This document shows, one piece after another, positions 52,710 to 61,718 of a DNA stretch of 64,000 nt (positions within the stretch are counted from its first letter, which is position 1; every line of letters starts with the position of its first letter). The notes below the pieces were generated by a model. The model made no database searches, was not told where the DNA came from, and was given only the letters and a program-made list of their open reading frames with translations. The DNA comes from Streptomyces sp. SKN60. GTDB taxonomy: Bacteria > Actinomycetota > Actinomycetes > Streptomycetales > Streptomycetaceae. The DNA is taken from positions 186,001 to 250,000 of the forward strand of contig NZ_JAHTMW010000006.1 of the NCBI RefSeq assembly GCF_026236535.1, read 5' to 3'. The translations under genes and the position numbers were made by a program.

Positions 52710-53467
52710 CGACCGCCCCCGCCCATGCCCCGCTGCCCCGCTCGCTCACCCGGCCGCCGGTCGAACTCGAGCTGATCATCCCGGCCTTCAACGAGCGCGA
52801 GCGACTGCCCGGCACCGTCGCCGCGGCGCTGCGCTTCCTCGCCCGCCGCCCGTGGTCCTCCGCCGTGGTCGTGGTCGACAACAACAGCGTGGACGGCACC
52901 CCGGACTGCCTGGACCGGTTCGCCGCCTCGGCCCTGGGGCGGGCCGTGGGCCTGCACGTCATCGGCTGCGGCGACCGGGGCAAGGGCGCGGCCGTGCGGC
53001 GCGGCATCGAGACCTCCGCCGCCACGTACCTCGGCTTCGCCGACGCCGACAACGCCACGCCCGTCGAGACCCTGGACCGGGTGATGGAGCTGCTGCGCCG
53101 GGGCCACGGCGCCGTGATCGCCTCGCGGCACGCCCCCGGCGCCCATCTGGCCGTCGAGCAGGGCGCCCTGCGGCGCGGCGGCGGCGCCGTGTTCCGTACC
53201 CTCGCGCATCTGACGCTGCCGGAGATCGCGGACACCCAGTGCGGGTTCAAGTTCTTCCCCGGACCACTGGCCCGGGAGATCGTGCGCGACTGCCACATCG
53301 ACGGCTTCGCGTTCGACGTGGAGCTCCTCGCGCATGTCGTCAAGGCCGGCCGGGACGTGGTGGAGGTGCCGGTCGACTGGACCGACCAGGCGGGATCCAC
53401 GTTCTCGGCCCGCCGTGACGGGCTGCGCTCCATGGCCGATCTGCTGCGCATCTCGCTGGCCAGGTGA
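52706..53467 (+). CDS. GT2 glycosyltransferase, dolichyl/polyprenyl-phosphate type
   Basis: 253 residues. The GT-A fold begins ELELIIPAFNERERLPGTV, the nucleotide site includes VVVVDNNSVDGTPDCLDRF, and the DxD-like metal motif is in YLGFADADNATPVETLD. Similarity in layout to ALG5/DPM1-like enzymes suggests it loads a sugar on polyprenyl phosphate, giving a donor for a GT-C enzyme such as the one at 60144. ATG at 52706 follows GAGGAGG and GAGG. The gene ends with GTGA, overlapping the next GT4 start by four bases. Confidence 0.87.
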   Translation: MTTAPAHAPLPRSLTRPPVELELIIPAFNERERLPGTVAAALRFLARRPWSSAVVVVDNNSVDGTPDCLDRFAASALGRAVGLHVIGCGDRGKGAAVRRGIETSAATYLGFADADNATPVETLDRVMELLRRGHGAVIASRHAPGAHLAVEQGALRRGGGAVFRTLAHLTLPEIADTQCGFKFFPGPLAREIVRDCHIDGFAFDVELLAHVVKAGRDVVEVPVDWTDQAGSTFSARRDGLRSMADLLRISLAR

Positions 53468-54975
53468 GGACCGTGACCGCCGCCGCCCCGGCCCCCGCGC
53501 CCACCGCACGCCCCCGCGCGGGCGGCGCGCTGGCCCGGATCGCCCTGCTCGACATCGCCTTCCTCAACTGGCGCGACCCGTGGCACCCGGAGGCCGGCGG
53601 CGCGGAGGCGTACGCGCACGAGATCGCCCGCCGCTTCTCGGCGGCCGGCGCGCACCTCACCTTCGTGTCCGCCCGCTACCCCGGCGCGCCCGCCCGCGAG
53701 TACCGCGACGGGCTGCGGATCGTGCGGGCCGGCGGCACCTTCGGCGTGTACGCGGCGGCCGCGGCGCATCTGCTGCGCAACCGGCACGCGTACGACGCCG
53801 TCGTCGACTTCCAGAACGGCATCCCGTTCTTCTCGCCGCTCTTCACCCCGCGCTGGACCGCCGACCTGTGCGTCATCCACCACGTCCACCAGGAGCAGTT
53901 CGACGTGCGCTTCCGCTGGCCGCTGAACGCGCTGGGGCGGCTCCTGGAGAAGCAGGTCAGCCGGCGCGTCTACCGGGGCCGGCCAATCGTGGTGGTCTCC
54001 CCCTCCACCCGGGAGGGCGCGCGCCGCGAACTCGGCTTCGGCAACCCGCTGCACATCGTGCCCAACGGACGGCCCGCCGGAGCGTCCGCGGAGCCGCCGG
54101 GGGTGCGCAGCGCCACGCCCGCGCTCACCGTGGTCAGCCGGCTTGTGCCGCAGAAGCGGGTGGACCTGCTGCTGCGGGCGCTGCCCGCGCTGCTGCGCCG
54201 GTTCCCCGCGCTGCGGCTCGACCTGTGCGGCGACGGTCCCGAACTGCCCGCGCTGCGCGAACTGGCGGCGCGGCTCGGGGTGGCGCAGGCGGTGGTCTTC
54301 CACGGGCATGTGAGCGACGCGCGACGGGCGGAGCTGTTCCACCGGGCGTGGCTGACCGTGGTGCCCTCGGTCGCGGAGGGCTGGGGCCTGACCGTGATCG
54401 AGGCGAACGCGGTGGGCACCCCCGCCCTCGCCTACGACGTGCCCGGTCTGCGCGACGCGATCCAGCCCGGCGTCAACGGGCGGCTGCTCGACCCATCGGC
54501 CGACCTGGCGGACGGCGTGGCCGCCGCGCTCGCCGAACTCGCCGACCCTGCCGCCCGGCAGCGGGCCGCGGCCCGCTGCCGGGCGTGGGCCGCCGCCTTC
54601 TCCTGGGACGCCAGCGCGGAACGGCTCGCCGAGGTGATCCTGGAGGAGCTGCGCCGCGTCCACCGGCACCGCCGCTCCCGGCGCGGCGCCAACGACCTCG
54701 CCGTCCTGGGCCGGTTCACCGCCCCCGACGCGGAGGCCACCGAGCGGGTGGCGGCCGAGGCGCTGCGCCAGACCGACACCTGGTCCCGTGAGGGCGACGC
54801 CTTCCAGGTGCTGCTGCACGGCTGCGACGAGGTCCAGGCCCTCGCCGCCCTCGCCCGCCTCGGCGTCCACGACGCCACCGTCTCCCTGGCCGGCGGCCGG
54901 GACGTCCTGGTGGGCGGGCCGTCCCGGCGCCTCACGGAGCGCGGCGGGCGGGGAACGCCGGAGGACGGGTCATGA
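53464..54975 (+). CDS. GT4 glycosyltransferase with C-terminal extension
   Basis: 503 residues. The GT-B body (about 25-400) ends with the GT4 motif E-x7-E in SVAEGWGLTVIEANAVG. A further 100 residues (about 405-503, ATERVAAEALRQTDTWSREG, then VSLAGGRDVLVGG) form an added domain that I cannot name. The family transfers hexoses or mannose to a growing chain. It starts with GTG overlapping the GT2 stop, and its stop overlaps the flippase start, so stoichiometry is coupled. Confidence 0.85.
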   Translation: MRTVTAAAPAPAPTARPRAGGALARIALLDIAFLNWRDPWHPEAGGAEAYAHEIARRFSAAGAHLTFVSARYPGAPAREYRDGLRIVRAGGTFGVYAAAAAHLLRNRHAYDAVVDFQNGIPFFSPLFTPRWTADLCVIHHVHQEQFDVRFRWPLNALGRLLEKQVSRRVYRGRPIVVVSPSTREGARRELGFGNPLHIVPNGRPAGASAEPPGVRSATPALTVVSRLVPQKRVDLLLRALPALLRRFPALRLDLCGDGPELPALRELAARLGVAQAVVFHGHVSDARRAELFHRAWLTVVPSVAEGWGLTVIEANAVGTPALAYDVPGLRDAIQPGVNGRLLDPSADLADGVAAALAELADPAARQRAAARCRAWAAAFSWDASAERLAEVILEELRRVHRHRRSRRGANDLAVLGRFTAPDAEATERVAAEALRQTDTWSREGDAFQVLLHGCDEVQALAALARLGVHDATVSLAGGRDVLVGGPSRRLTERGGRGTPEDGS

Positions 54976-57389
54976 CCGCCGAGCCGCTCGCCCGTCGCGC
55001 CGCCGTCCTGCCGGACGAGGTCACCGCGGTGCACGGGGCGCGCTGGATCGCCACGGGCGCGGTCCTTGTCGGGGTGCTCAACTACGTGTACGCGCTGGTG
55101 CTCACCCGGCTCCTCAACGTCGCGGCCTACGCGGTGTTCGCGGCCGGGCAGGGGCTCGTGGTGTGCACGGCGGCGGTGGCCGTGGTCACCGTGCCGTGGA
55201 TGCTGGCGCAGGCGCTGGCCCGGGCGCGGTCGGAGGCCGAGCGGGGCGAGGCGGTGCGGTTCGCGATCGTCACCGGGTTCGCGGGCGGTCTTGTCGCCGC
55301 ACTGGTGGTCGGCGGGGTGGCCGCGCAGTTCGCCGGGGCGACCACCAGCCTGGTCGTCGCCGGCGCGACCTTCCTCATCTATGTGACCCGGGTCAGCGCG
55401 GGCTGGCTGCAGGGCACCGAACGGCTGCGCACCCTCGGTCTGCTGACCACCGCGGAGGCGGTCCTGAAGCTGGTCGTGGGGCTGTTCTTCGTCGCCGTGC
55501 TCGACCTCGGACCGGCCGGCGCGCTGGCGGCGTTCGGCGTCGCCGTGCTGCCGTACGCCTTCTTCCGGCCGCGCCGGTTCCGCGGCGGCCGGACGGCCCG
55601 GCCCTGGCTGTCCGCCACCGCCGACCGGGCGCTGTGGCGGCGGGCCGTCGGGGTCGCCTCGCTGCAGGGTGTCGTGGCGCTGATGGCGGCCGTCGACGTG
55701 ATCCTGGTGGCGGTGCTGCCCACCGACCGTGCGGCGGCGGCGAGTTACCAGGCCGCCGTGATGCTCGGCCGGGTCCCGCTCTTCCTGGCGGGCGCCGTCT
55801 CCATCGCCTTTCTGCCCGCGCTGTCCCGGCGCCGGGCCGGCACCCCGCTCGCGGGCGACGCGCTGCGCATGTATCTGACGGTGGCCGTGCCGCTGACCGC
55901 GGTGGCGGCGACCGTGCCGCAGGCCGTCCTGGACCGGGTCTTCCCCGCCGGGTACGCGCAGGTCGGCACGCTGCTCGCGCTGACGGCCGTCACCGGCCTC
56001 GCGCTCGGCGCGCTCGCCCTGCTCGTGACGTTCTGCCAGGCGGTCAACGACTACGCGTGCCTGGGACCGCTGCTCGCCGGCCTTGTGCTGTACGTGACGG
56101 GGCTCACGGCCGGCTGGTCGGCGGCCGGCGTCCTCGGCATGGCGGTCGGCGGCATGTGCGGCACCCTGGCGGCCCTGCTGCTGCTCGCCGTGCGCCAGGC
56201 CCGGCGCCACGGCTTCGGCGCCCCGCGTGCCCGGCTCGGGGTGCGGCCCCTGTGGGTCGCGGCTGTGGCGGGCGGCCTGGTGGCGCTGAAGCCGCTGCCG
56301 GTGGCCTGGCTGTGCGCCGCCGTCGTGGTCGCCGGGGCGGCGCTGTGGTGGTTCTTCGGCCGCCGCAGCGAACCGACCGGCGACGACCCGCTCCCGGCCA
56401 CCACCGGTGAACCCGCGCCCGCCCCCGTACGCCCGCCGACCCCACCGCCGGACGAACGGCGCTGTCTGCGGCTCCTCGTGGACGCGGTGTGGCGCGGGCG
56501 GCCCGCGCCCGCCACGGACGCCGAGCTGCTGGGCGCGCTCGCCGTGGCCCGGCGCAACCAGGTCGAGGGCGTGCTCGCCCGCGCGTACCCGGAGCGGCTC
56601 GCCGCCACCCGGGCCGAGGTGGCGGCGGCGACCGGGCTCTTCCGGCGCAATCTGACCGAGTCGACCGCCCGGCTGCGGGCCGCCGGCATCCCCGCCGTGC
56701 TCATCAAGGCGGACCTGTCGGGCGACTACGTGTACGGCAACTTCGACCTGGTGGTGCCCACCGGGCGGTGGCGGCAGGCGCAGCGGGCCCTCGCGGGCTG
56801 GTACGTGCGCCGCGAGACGTACTGGCTGGAGCGGTCCACCAAGGTGCTGCTCGATCCGGTGAGCGGGCCCGCGGCCCATCTGCACACCGCCGTCTCGTGG
56901 TTCGGGGTCCCGGTGGTGCCGACCGACCGGCTGTTCGCGCGGGCCCGCCCGGCCGACGGACCGGACGGCGACGGACCGCACGGCGACGGGGCGGCCGGCT
57001 GGCTGGTGCCGTGTCCCGCCGACCGGCTGCGGATCTGGCTGGCGCACGCCCTCTTCCAGAATCTGACGCTCGATCTGTCCGAACTGCTCGCGCTGCGCGA
57101 GCTGCTGAGCCCCGCCGTGATCGCCGAGGCCCGCCGGGAGGCGGCCCGGGAGGGCTGGGCGACGGGCGGCGACCGGGCGCTCGCGACGGCGCTGGCCGCG
57201 ATGGCGCGACTCGACCGCGGCGAGCCGGTGCCGCTGCCGCTCCCGCTGCCGGTGGGGACCTCGCTGCGGGTCGGCGCGGAGCACTCGGGCCATCTGCTCG
57301 GCCGGGGGCGGGTGCGGACCGCGGCCCGGGAGGCCTCGCTGCGGGTGCCGCTCGTGGTCGCCAAGCGCGTACGGAGGCGGGAGCCATGA
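54972..57389 (+). CDS. Polysaccharide flippase fused to nucleotidyltransferase-like domain
   Basis: 805 residues. Residues 1-460 are a MOP/Wzx-like flippase with about twelve to fourteen helices (for example LNYVYALVLTRLLNVAAYAV and LVTFCQAVNDYACLG). A Pro-rich linker (about 465-495) leads to a C-terminal domain of 310 residues: VARRNQVEGVLARAYPERLA, LIKADLSGDYVYGNFDLVVP (about 577-596) and a His-containing segment AAHLHTAVSWFGVPVVP. The GN-FDLVVP pattern recalls the Gx(n)DxD-like site of nucleotidyltransferases such as NTP_transf_5. Such a fusion of a lipid-sugar flippase with a nucleotidyltransferase is unusual. Start ATG overlaps the previous stop. Confidence 0.8.
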   Translation: MTAEPLARRAAVLPDEVTAVHGARWIATGAVLVGVLNYVYALVLTRLLNVAAYAVFAAGQGLVVCTAAVAVVTVPWMLAQALARARSEAERGEAVRFAIVTGFAGGLVAALVVGGVAAQFAGATTSLVVAGATFLIYVTRVSAGWLQGTERLRTLGLLTTAEAVLKLVVGLFFVAVLDLGPAGALAAFGVAVLPYAFFRPRRFRGGRTARPWLSATADRALWRRAVGVASLQGVVALMAAVDVILVAVLPTDRAAAASYQAAVMLGRVPLFLAGAVSIAFLPALSRRRAGTPLAGDALRMYLTVAVPLTAVAATVPQAVLDRVFPAGYAQVGTLLALTAVTGLALGALALLVTFCQAVNDYACLGPLLAGLVLYVTGLTAGWSAAGVLGMAVGGMCGTLAALLLLAVRQARRHGFGAPRARLGVRPLWVAAVAGGLVALKPLPVAWLCAAVVVAGAALWWFFGRRSEPTGDDPLPATTGEPAPAPVRPPTPPPDERRCLRLLVDAVWRGRPAPATDAELLGALAVARRNQVEGVLARAYPERLAATRAEVAAATGLFRRNLTESTARLRAAGIPAVLIKADLSGDYVYGNFDLVVPTGRWRQAQRALAGWYVRRETYWLERSTKVLLDPVSGPAAHLHTAVSWFGVPVVPTDRLFARARPADGPDGDGPHGDGAAGWLVPCPADRLRIWLAHALFQNLTLDLSELLALRELLSPAVIAEARREAAREGWATGGDRALATALAAMARLDRGEPVPLPLPLPVGTSLRVGAEHSGHLLGRGRVRTAAREASLRVPLVVAKRVRRREP

Positions 57390-59254
57390 CCAGGTTCGTG
57401 AACGGCGCTCCCCCGGACTCCGGCCGGGAGACCGGACCGCGGCCCCCGCTGCTCGTCGCGGTGTCCGGCCCCGACCACACGGGCAAGTCGTCGCTGGTGC
57501 GGGCGCTCGCCGGACAGCTGCGGCAGCGGGGCTTCGCGGTGGCGGCCGTCCACGCCTACGGCTGTGTGCTGTGCCGCAGGTTCCCGGTTCCCCCACGGGT
57601 GAGGGACGAGGAGGAGCCGGGCGGGACGGGGGCGGGCGGGTGGGCCCGGCGGACCGCGCGTCCCGAGCGCCGGGGATCGTGGTTCCGCCGTGCCCACGCG
57701 TACCTCGACGCGGGCGAGCTCGACCTGCGGATCGCGGTGGCGCGCCGGGCCGTCTCGGCGGTGGCGCGGGGCCGTCCGGTGGTCGTGCTCACCGACCGGG
57801 GCCCGCTGGACGGCCTGGTGAAGTTCGGCCTGCCGCCGGACCGGGGCGCCGCCCGGCGGTTCGCCCGGACCGCCGGACGCTACGACCTGACGCTGCTGCC
57901 GGACACCCTGCCGGACACCCTGGCCGGGCGCGGCTGGGAGCACCGGACGGGCTCTCCCGCCGCCTGGTGGGCGCGGCACCGCGACTGGGCGGCGCGGCTG
58001 CCCCGGGTGGTCGGGATCGACGGCGAGCGGACGGCGCCGGAGGTCGCGGCCGAGGCCCTGGAGCGGGTGCTCGGCGCGGTGCGGCCGGCGCCGCGGCCGT
58101 CCGGTCCGCGGCGGCGCGAGCGGGTCGTGGTGTCGATCTACGACGACGCGGAGAACTCCGACTACCGGGGCGGCGGCGCGCTGGTCGTGGAGAAGCTGGC
58201 CCGGCGGCTCGCCGAGCACTACGAGGTCACGGTGGTGACGGCCGGCCGGTCCCGGGGCAGCGTGCGGCGTCACGGCGTCCGCTATGTGCGGCTGCCGGTG
58301 CGCCGGGCCGGTCCGCGCGCCGGGCAGCTGCTGTTCCTCGGGCTGCTGCCGTTCGTGGCGCGCCGGATCCCGCACGACGTGTGGCTGGAGTCCTTCACCC
58401 CGCCGTTCTCGACGAGCTTCCTGCCGCTCGTGTCGCGCGCGCCGGTGGTCGGCATCGACCAGGGGCGCAGCGCCGAGGCCCTGTGGCGCCGCTACCACCT
58501 GCCGTTCTTCCTGGTGGAGCGGGTCGGGCTGCGCTGCTACCGGCACATCGTGGCGATGAACGAGTCGGACGCCTCGGCGGTGCGGCGGCTCTCTCCGCGC
58601 GCCGACGTGCAGGTGATCGCCAACGGGGTGGAGCCGCGGCAGCTCGACGACGCCCGGCTCGGCAGCGGCGACTCGATCCTCTTCCTGGGGCGGATCGACA
58701 CCTGGACCAAGGGGCTCGACCTGCTGCTCGACGCGTACGAGTCGGCCCGGCCGCCGATGGAGCTGGTGCTCGCGGGCGGCGGCACCGCGGCCGAGGAGCG
58801 CCGGCTCGGGCAGCTGCTCGCGGGGCGGGATCTCGGGGTGCGGCTCGTGGGGTACGCCGACGAGGAGCTGAAGCGGCGGCTGCTGCGGGACAGCGCGTTC
58901 GTGGTGCTGCCCTCGCGGCACGAGACCTTCGGCCTGGTGGCCCTGGAGGGGATGTCGTACGGGAAGCCGGTGCTGCACTTCGACCTGCCGGCGCTGCGCT
59001 GGATGCGGGGCGGCGGGGACGTGGCGGTGGCGCCGTTCGACACGACGGCGTTCGGCGAGCGGATGCGGGCGCTGGCGACGGATCCGGCGCTGCGCCGCCG
59101 GCTCGGGCGGCAGGCCGGGCTCGCCGCGCAGCACTACACCTGGGACGAGATGACGGGCCGCTATCTGGCGCTGACCCGCCGCCTCGTGGAAGGCCCCGCC
59201 GGGGCGCGGCGGCCGCGGAAGGACCGGAGAGTGCCATGGCAGACCGCCCCCTGA
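57386..59254 (+). CDS. P-loop kinase-like domain fused to GT4 glycosyltransferase
   Basis: 622 residues. The N-terminal 230 residues look like a thymidylate-kinase-like P-loop NTPase: Walker A GPDHTGKSS (28-36), a later TDRG (136-139) matching the DR motif of TMP kinases. From about 245 a GT4 enzyme follows: VVSIYDDAENSDYRGGGA, IANGVEPRQL, and E513-x7-E521 in SRHETFGLVALEG. A kinase joined to a glycosyltransferase is unexpected. The kinase might phosphorylate a sugar or lipid carrier, or act on a regulatory nucleotide. ATG at 57386 overlaps the flippase stop; the stop lies 19 bases inside the following gene. Confidence 0.82.
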   Translation: MTRFVNGAPPDSGRETGPRPPLLVAVSGPDHTGKSSLVRALAGQLRQRGFAVAAVHAYGCVLCRRFPVPPRVRDEEEPGGTGAGGWARRTARPERRGSWFRRAHAYLDAGELDLRIAVARRAVSAVARGRPVVVLTDRGPLDGLVKFGLPPDRGAARRFARTAGRYDLTLLPDTLPDTLAGRGWEHRTGSPAAWWARHRDWAARLPRVVGIDGERTAPEVAAEALERVLGAVRPAPRPSGPRRRERVVVSIYDDAENSDYRGGGALVVEKLARRLAEHYEVTVVTAGRSRGSVRRHGVRYVRLPVRRAGPRAGQLLFLGLLPFVARRIPHDVWLESFTPPFSTSFLPLVSRAPVVGIDQGRSAEALWRRYHLPFFLVERVGLRCYRHIVAMNESDASAVRRLSPRADVQVIANGVEPRQLDDARLGSGDSILFLGRIDTWTKGLDLLLDAYESARPPMELVLAGGGTAAEERRLGQLLAGRDLGVRLVGYADEELKRRLLRDSAFVVLPSRHETFGLVALEGMSYGKPVLHFDLPALRWMRGGGDVAVAPFDTTAFGERMRALATDPALRRRLGRQAGLAAQHYTWDEMTGRYLALTRRLVEGPAGARRPRKDRRVPWQTAP

Positions 59255-60147
59255 CCCCGCCGACCGCACCGACCGCACCGGCTCCGGCACCCGTGCCGGC
59301 CGCGCCCGCCGCGGGGACCGGGCCGTCCGCGCTCGCCGTCCTGACCGCGCTTGCCGGGTCCGGTGAGGTGCTCGTGCTTTCGCCGCATCCCGACGACGCC
59401 GTGCTGTCCTGCGGGGCGCTGCTCCGCCGGCTCGCGGACCGGACGGCGGTGACGGTGATGACCGTGTTCACGGAGGCCGCGCCCCCGCCGTACACCCTGT
59501 CGGCCCGCCAGTTCCTGCGGCAGACCGGCGCGGTGGACGCCGAGGAGCTGTACGCGGCGCGGCGCGCCGAGGACGCGGCGGTGCTCGGGCGGCTCGGTGT
59601 GGCCCGCTTCCACGCGGGGTTCGTGGACGGGCTGTTCCGCCGGGACGCGGAGCCGGCGCGGTGGCGCCGGCGGGCGGCCCGGCTGCTGCCCGAGGTCGGG
59701 CACGTGTATCCGACGTACCGGCTGCATCTGGCGCGCGGCCGGGTGGCGCCGCGGGACGCGGAGACGGTGCGCCGGGTGACGGACACGGTGCGCGAGCTGC
59801 TGGCGCCCGGGCAGGGCGTGCTGCTCGCGCCGCTGGGCGTGGGCGGGCACGCCGACCACGTCCTGGTGCGCACGGCGGCCGGGCTGAGCGGTCTGCCGGC
59901 CGTCTACTACAGCGACTTCCCCTACAACCTGCGGGCCGCGCCGGACCCGGCGTTCACCGGGCCGCTCGCCGCGACGGAGCTCTCCTTCGCGCGCGGGCTC
60001 GACGCCAAGGCCGAGCTGGTGCGGGGCTATCGGACGCAGGTGGGGGCGCTGTTCCCGGACGGGACGGTGCCGCGCGTCCCCGAGGTGTATCTGGTTCCCG
60101 CCGGGGTGCTGGGCGCCCCGGACCGTCCGTCGGGAGGCGTGTCATGA
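59236..60147 (+). CDS. PIG-L/LmbE-family deacetylase
   Basis: 303 residues. The zinc motif PHPDDAVLSCG (50-60) and the later His in GVGGHADHVLV are the ligands of the PIG-L deacetylase family, which removes acetyl groups from N-acetylglucosamine-type sugars. The first 30 residues are a Pro/Ala/Thr-rich spacer. Here it would act on a glycolipid intermediate or the finished chain. It overlaps the kinase-GT4 gene by 19 bases and the following gene by four. Confidence 0.87.
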   Translation: MADRPLTPPTAPTAPAPAPVPAAPAAGTGPSALAVLTALAGSGEVLVLSPHPDDAVLSCGALLRRLADRTAVTVMTVFTEAAPPPYTLSARQFLRQTGAVDAEELYAARRAEDAAVLGRLGVARFHAGFVDGLFRRDAEPARWRRRAARLLPEVGHVYPTYRLHLARGRVAPRDAETVRRVTDTVRELLAPGQGVLLAPLGVGGHADHVLVRTAAGLSGLPAVYYSDFPYNLRAAPDPAFTGPLAATELSFARGLDAKAELVRGYRTQVGALFPDGTVPRVPEVYLVPAGVLGAPDRPSGGVS

Positions 60148-61718
60148 CCCTCTCCGGTTCCTCCGCCGCGCCGGCGGCCGACCGGACGCACGAGCCGTCC
60201 GGGCCGCCCGGGCCCGCGCCGCACCGCCGGCTCCGTCCGGTGCCGACGGCGGTGTACGCGCTCGGCGCGGCGGTCCTGACGGTGGTGCTGCGCCTGGTGA
60301 ACGTCGGCCGGGCCGGCGATCTGTTCGTGGACGAGGTGATCTATCAGGAGCTGGGGCGCGGCGCCGCCCAGGGCGGTTTCCCCGGCACCTCCGAGGGCCT
60401 GTTCTTCCTCCATCCGCCCGGCTTCTTCTATCTGGAGGCGGGCTGGATGAAGCTGTTCGGCACGCACCAGGACGTGATCGCCGAGGTGCACTCGCTGCGG
60501 GTCATGAACGCGCTGCTCGCCGGTGTGACGGCGGCGCTTCTGGTGGCGCTGGTGGCGCGGGTCCGTTCGCGCCCGGCCGGTCTGGTCGCCGGACTCCTGT
60601 TCGCCCTGGACCAGTTCTGCATCCGGCAGAACAACCGGGTGCTCCTGGAGACGGAGACGATGGTGTGGGTGCTCGCGGGCTTCCTGGTCCTGGTGCCGCT
60701 GTGCCGGGCCGATCCGCCGCCGCGGGCCCGCGCCCGGGCGCTGCTCGGCGGGCTGCTGCTCGGCCTCGCGGTCCTGACGAAGGACCACTCGGCGCTGATC
60801 ACGGTGCTTCCGCTGCTCGCGGCGCTCGCCCTGGGCTGGGGCATGCCGCGCCGGCTGACGGCGACCGCGCTCGCCGCCTCGGTCGTCCCGTACGGGATCT
60901 ATGTGGCCCTGGTGGCGGGCTTCGGGCACGGCGCGGCGTTCTGGGACGCGAAGACGTACGGGCTGCGGCGGCTGCTCGGCTTCGTGCAGGAGACCGGCTT
61001 CAACGCGCCGGGCACGCCCTCGCTCACGGGCCGGCTCGCCGCCGAGCTCCCCGGCTACGCGACCACGTATCTGCTGCTGCTCCTGACGCCGGTGGCGCTG
61101 TTCCTGCTGCTGCGCCGCCGCGAGCCGGTGTACCGCCTGCTCCTGCTGTTCCACGCCTCGGCGATCCTCACCCTGGCGTACGCGCTCGCCATCGGCACGC
61201 TGGAGGAGCAGGCGCTGTACCTGCTGTTCGTGCCGAACCTGGTGGCGCTCGCGGTGACCGTGCCGGTGCCGCGCCGCCGGCCCGCGCTGCGCGGCGCCGT
61301 GGTCGCCGGGCTCGTGGCGGTGCTCGCGATGCCGGCCGTGGTGTACGGGCGGGACCGCGGCACGCCCGACGACGGCTTCGTGAAGCTCGACGCGTATCTG
61401 CGCACGCACGTCCCGGCCGGCAGCGGGATCGTCACGGTCGACGGCGCCCGCACCCGGGGCGTCACCTACTGGACCTTCGAGGACGCCTACCGGCTCGGGA
61501 ACTGGATGTCGCCCGGTGAACGGGCCGTGCACCAGGCCCGGTACGCGATCGTCCCGTGGAAGGTGATCGACCAGGGCTACGGCCGGTCCACCCCGGCCGA
61601 GGTGCACCGGCTGACCCGGGACGCCCGGCTGCTGTTCACCGTCGACGGCCACACCTACGGCACGCTCGCGCTGTACGAGCTGCCGCCGCCGGGGCCGGTG
61701 CCGGGTGGGCGGCGATGA
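60144..61718 (+). CDS. GT-C (PMT/ArnT-type) membrane glycosyltransferase
   Basis: 524 residues with about ten or eleven membrane helices. Asp63-Glu64 in FVDEVIYQELGRG is at the catalytic position of the GT-C fold, and HPPGFFYLEAGWMKLFG follows, typical of mannosyltransferases that use polyprenyl-phosphate sugars. A soluble C-terminal tail (about 420-524) faces outside. The GT2 at 52706 could supply its donor. Acceptor, protein or glycan, is unknown. It overlaps its neighbours by four bases on both sides. Confidence 0.82.
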   Translation: MTLSGSSAAPAADRTHEPSGPPGPAPHRRLRPVPTAVYALGAAVLTVVLRLVNVGRAGDLFVDEVIYQELGRGAAQGGFPGTSEGLFFLHPPGFFYLEAGWMKLFGTHQDVIAEVHSLRVMNALLAGVTAALLVALVARVRSRPAGLVAGLLFALDQFCIRQNNRVLLETETMVWVLAGFLVLVPLCRADPPPRARARALLGGLLLGLAVLTKDHSALITVLPLLAALALGWGMPRRLTATALAASVVPYGIYVALVAGFGHGAAFWDAKTYGLRRLLGFVQETGFNAPGTPSLTGRLAAELPGYATTYLLLLLTPVALFLLLRRREPVYRLLLLFHASAILTLAYALAIGTLEEQALYLLFVPNLVALAVTVPVPRRRPALRGAVVAGLVAVLAMPAVVYGRDRGTPDDGFVKLDAYLRTHVPAGSGIVTVDGARTRGVTYWTFEDAYRLGNWMSPGERAVHQARYAIVPWKVIDQGYGRSTPAEVHRLTRDARLLFTVDGHTYGTLALYELPPPGPVPGGRR

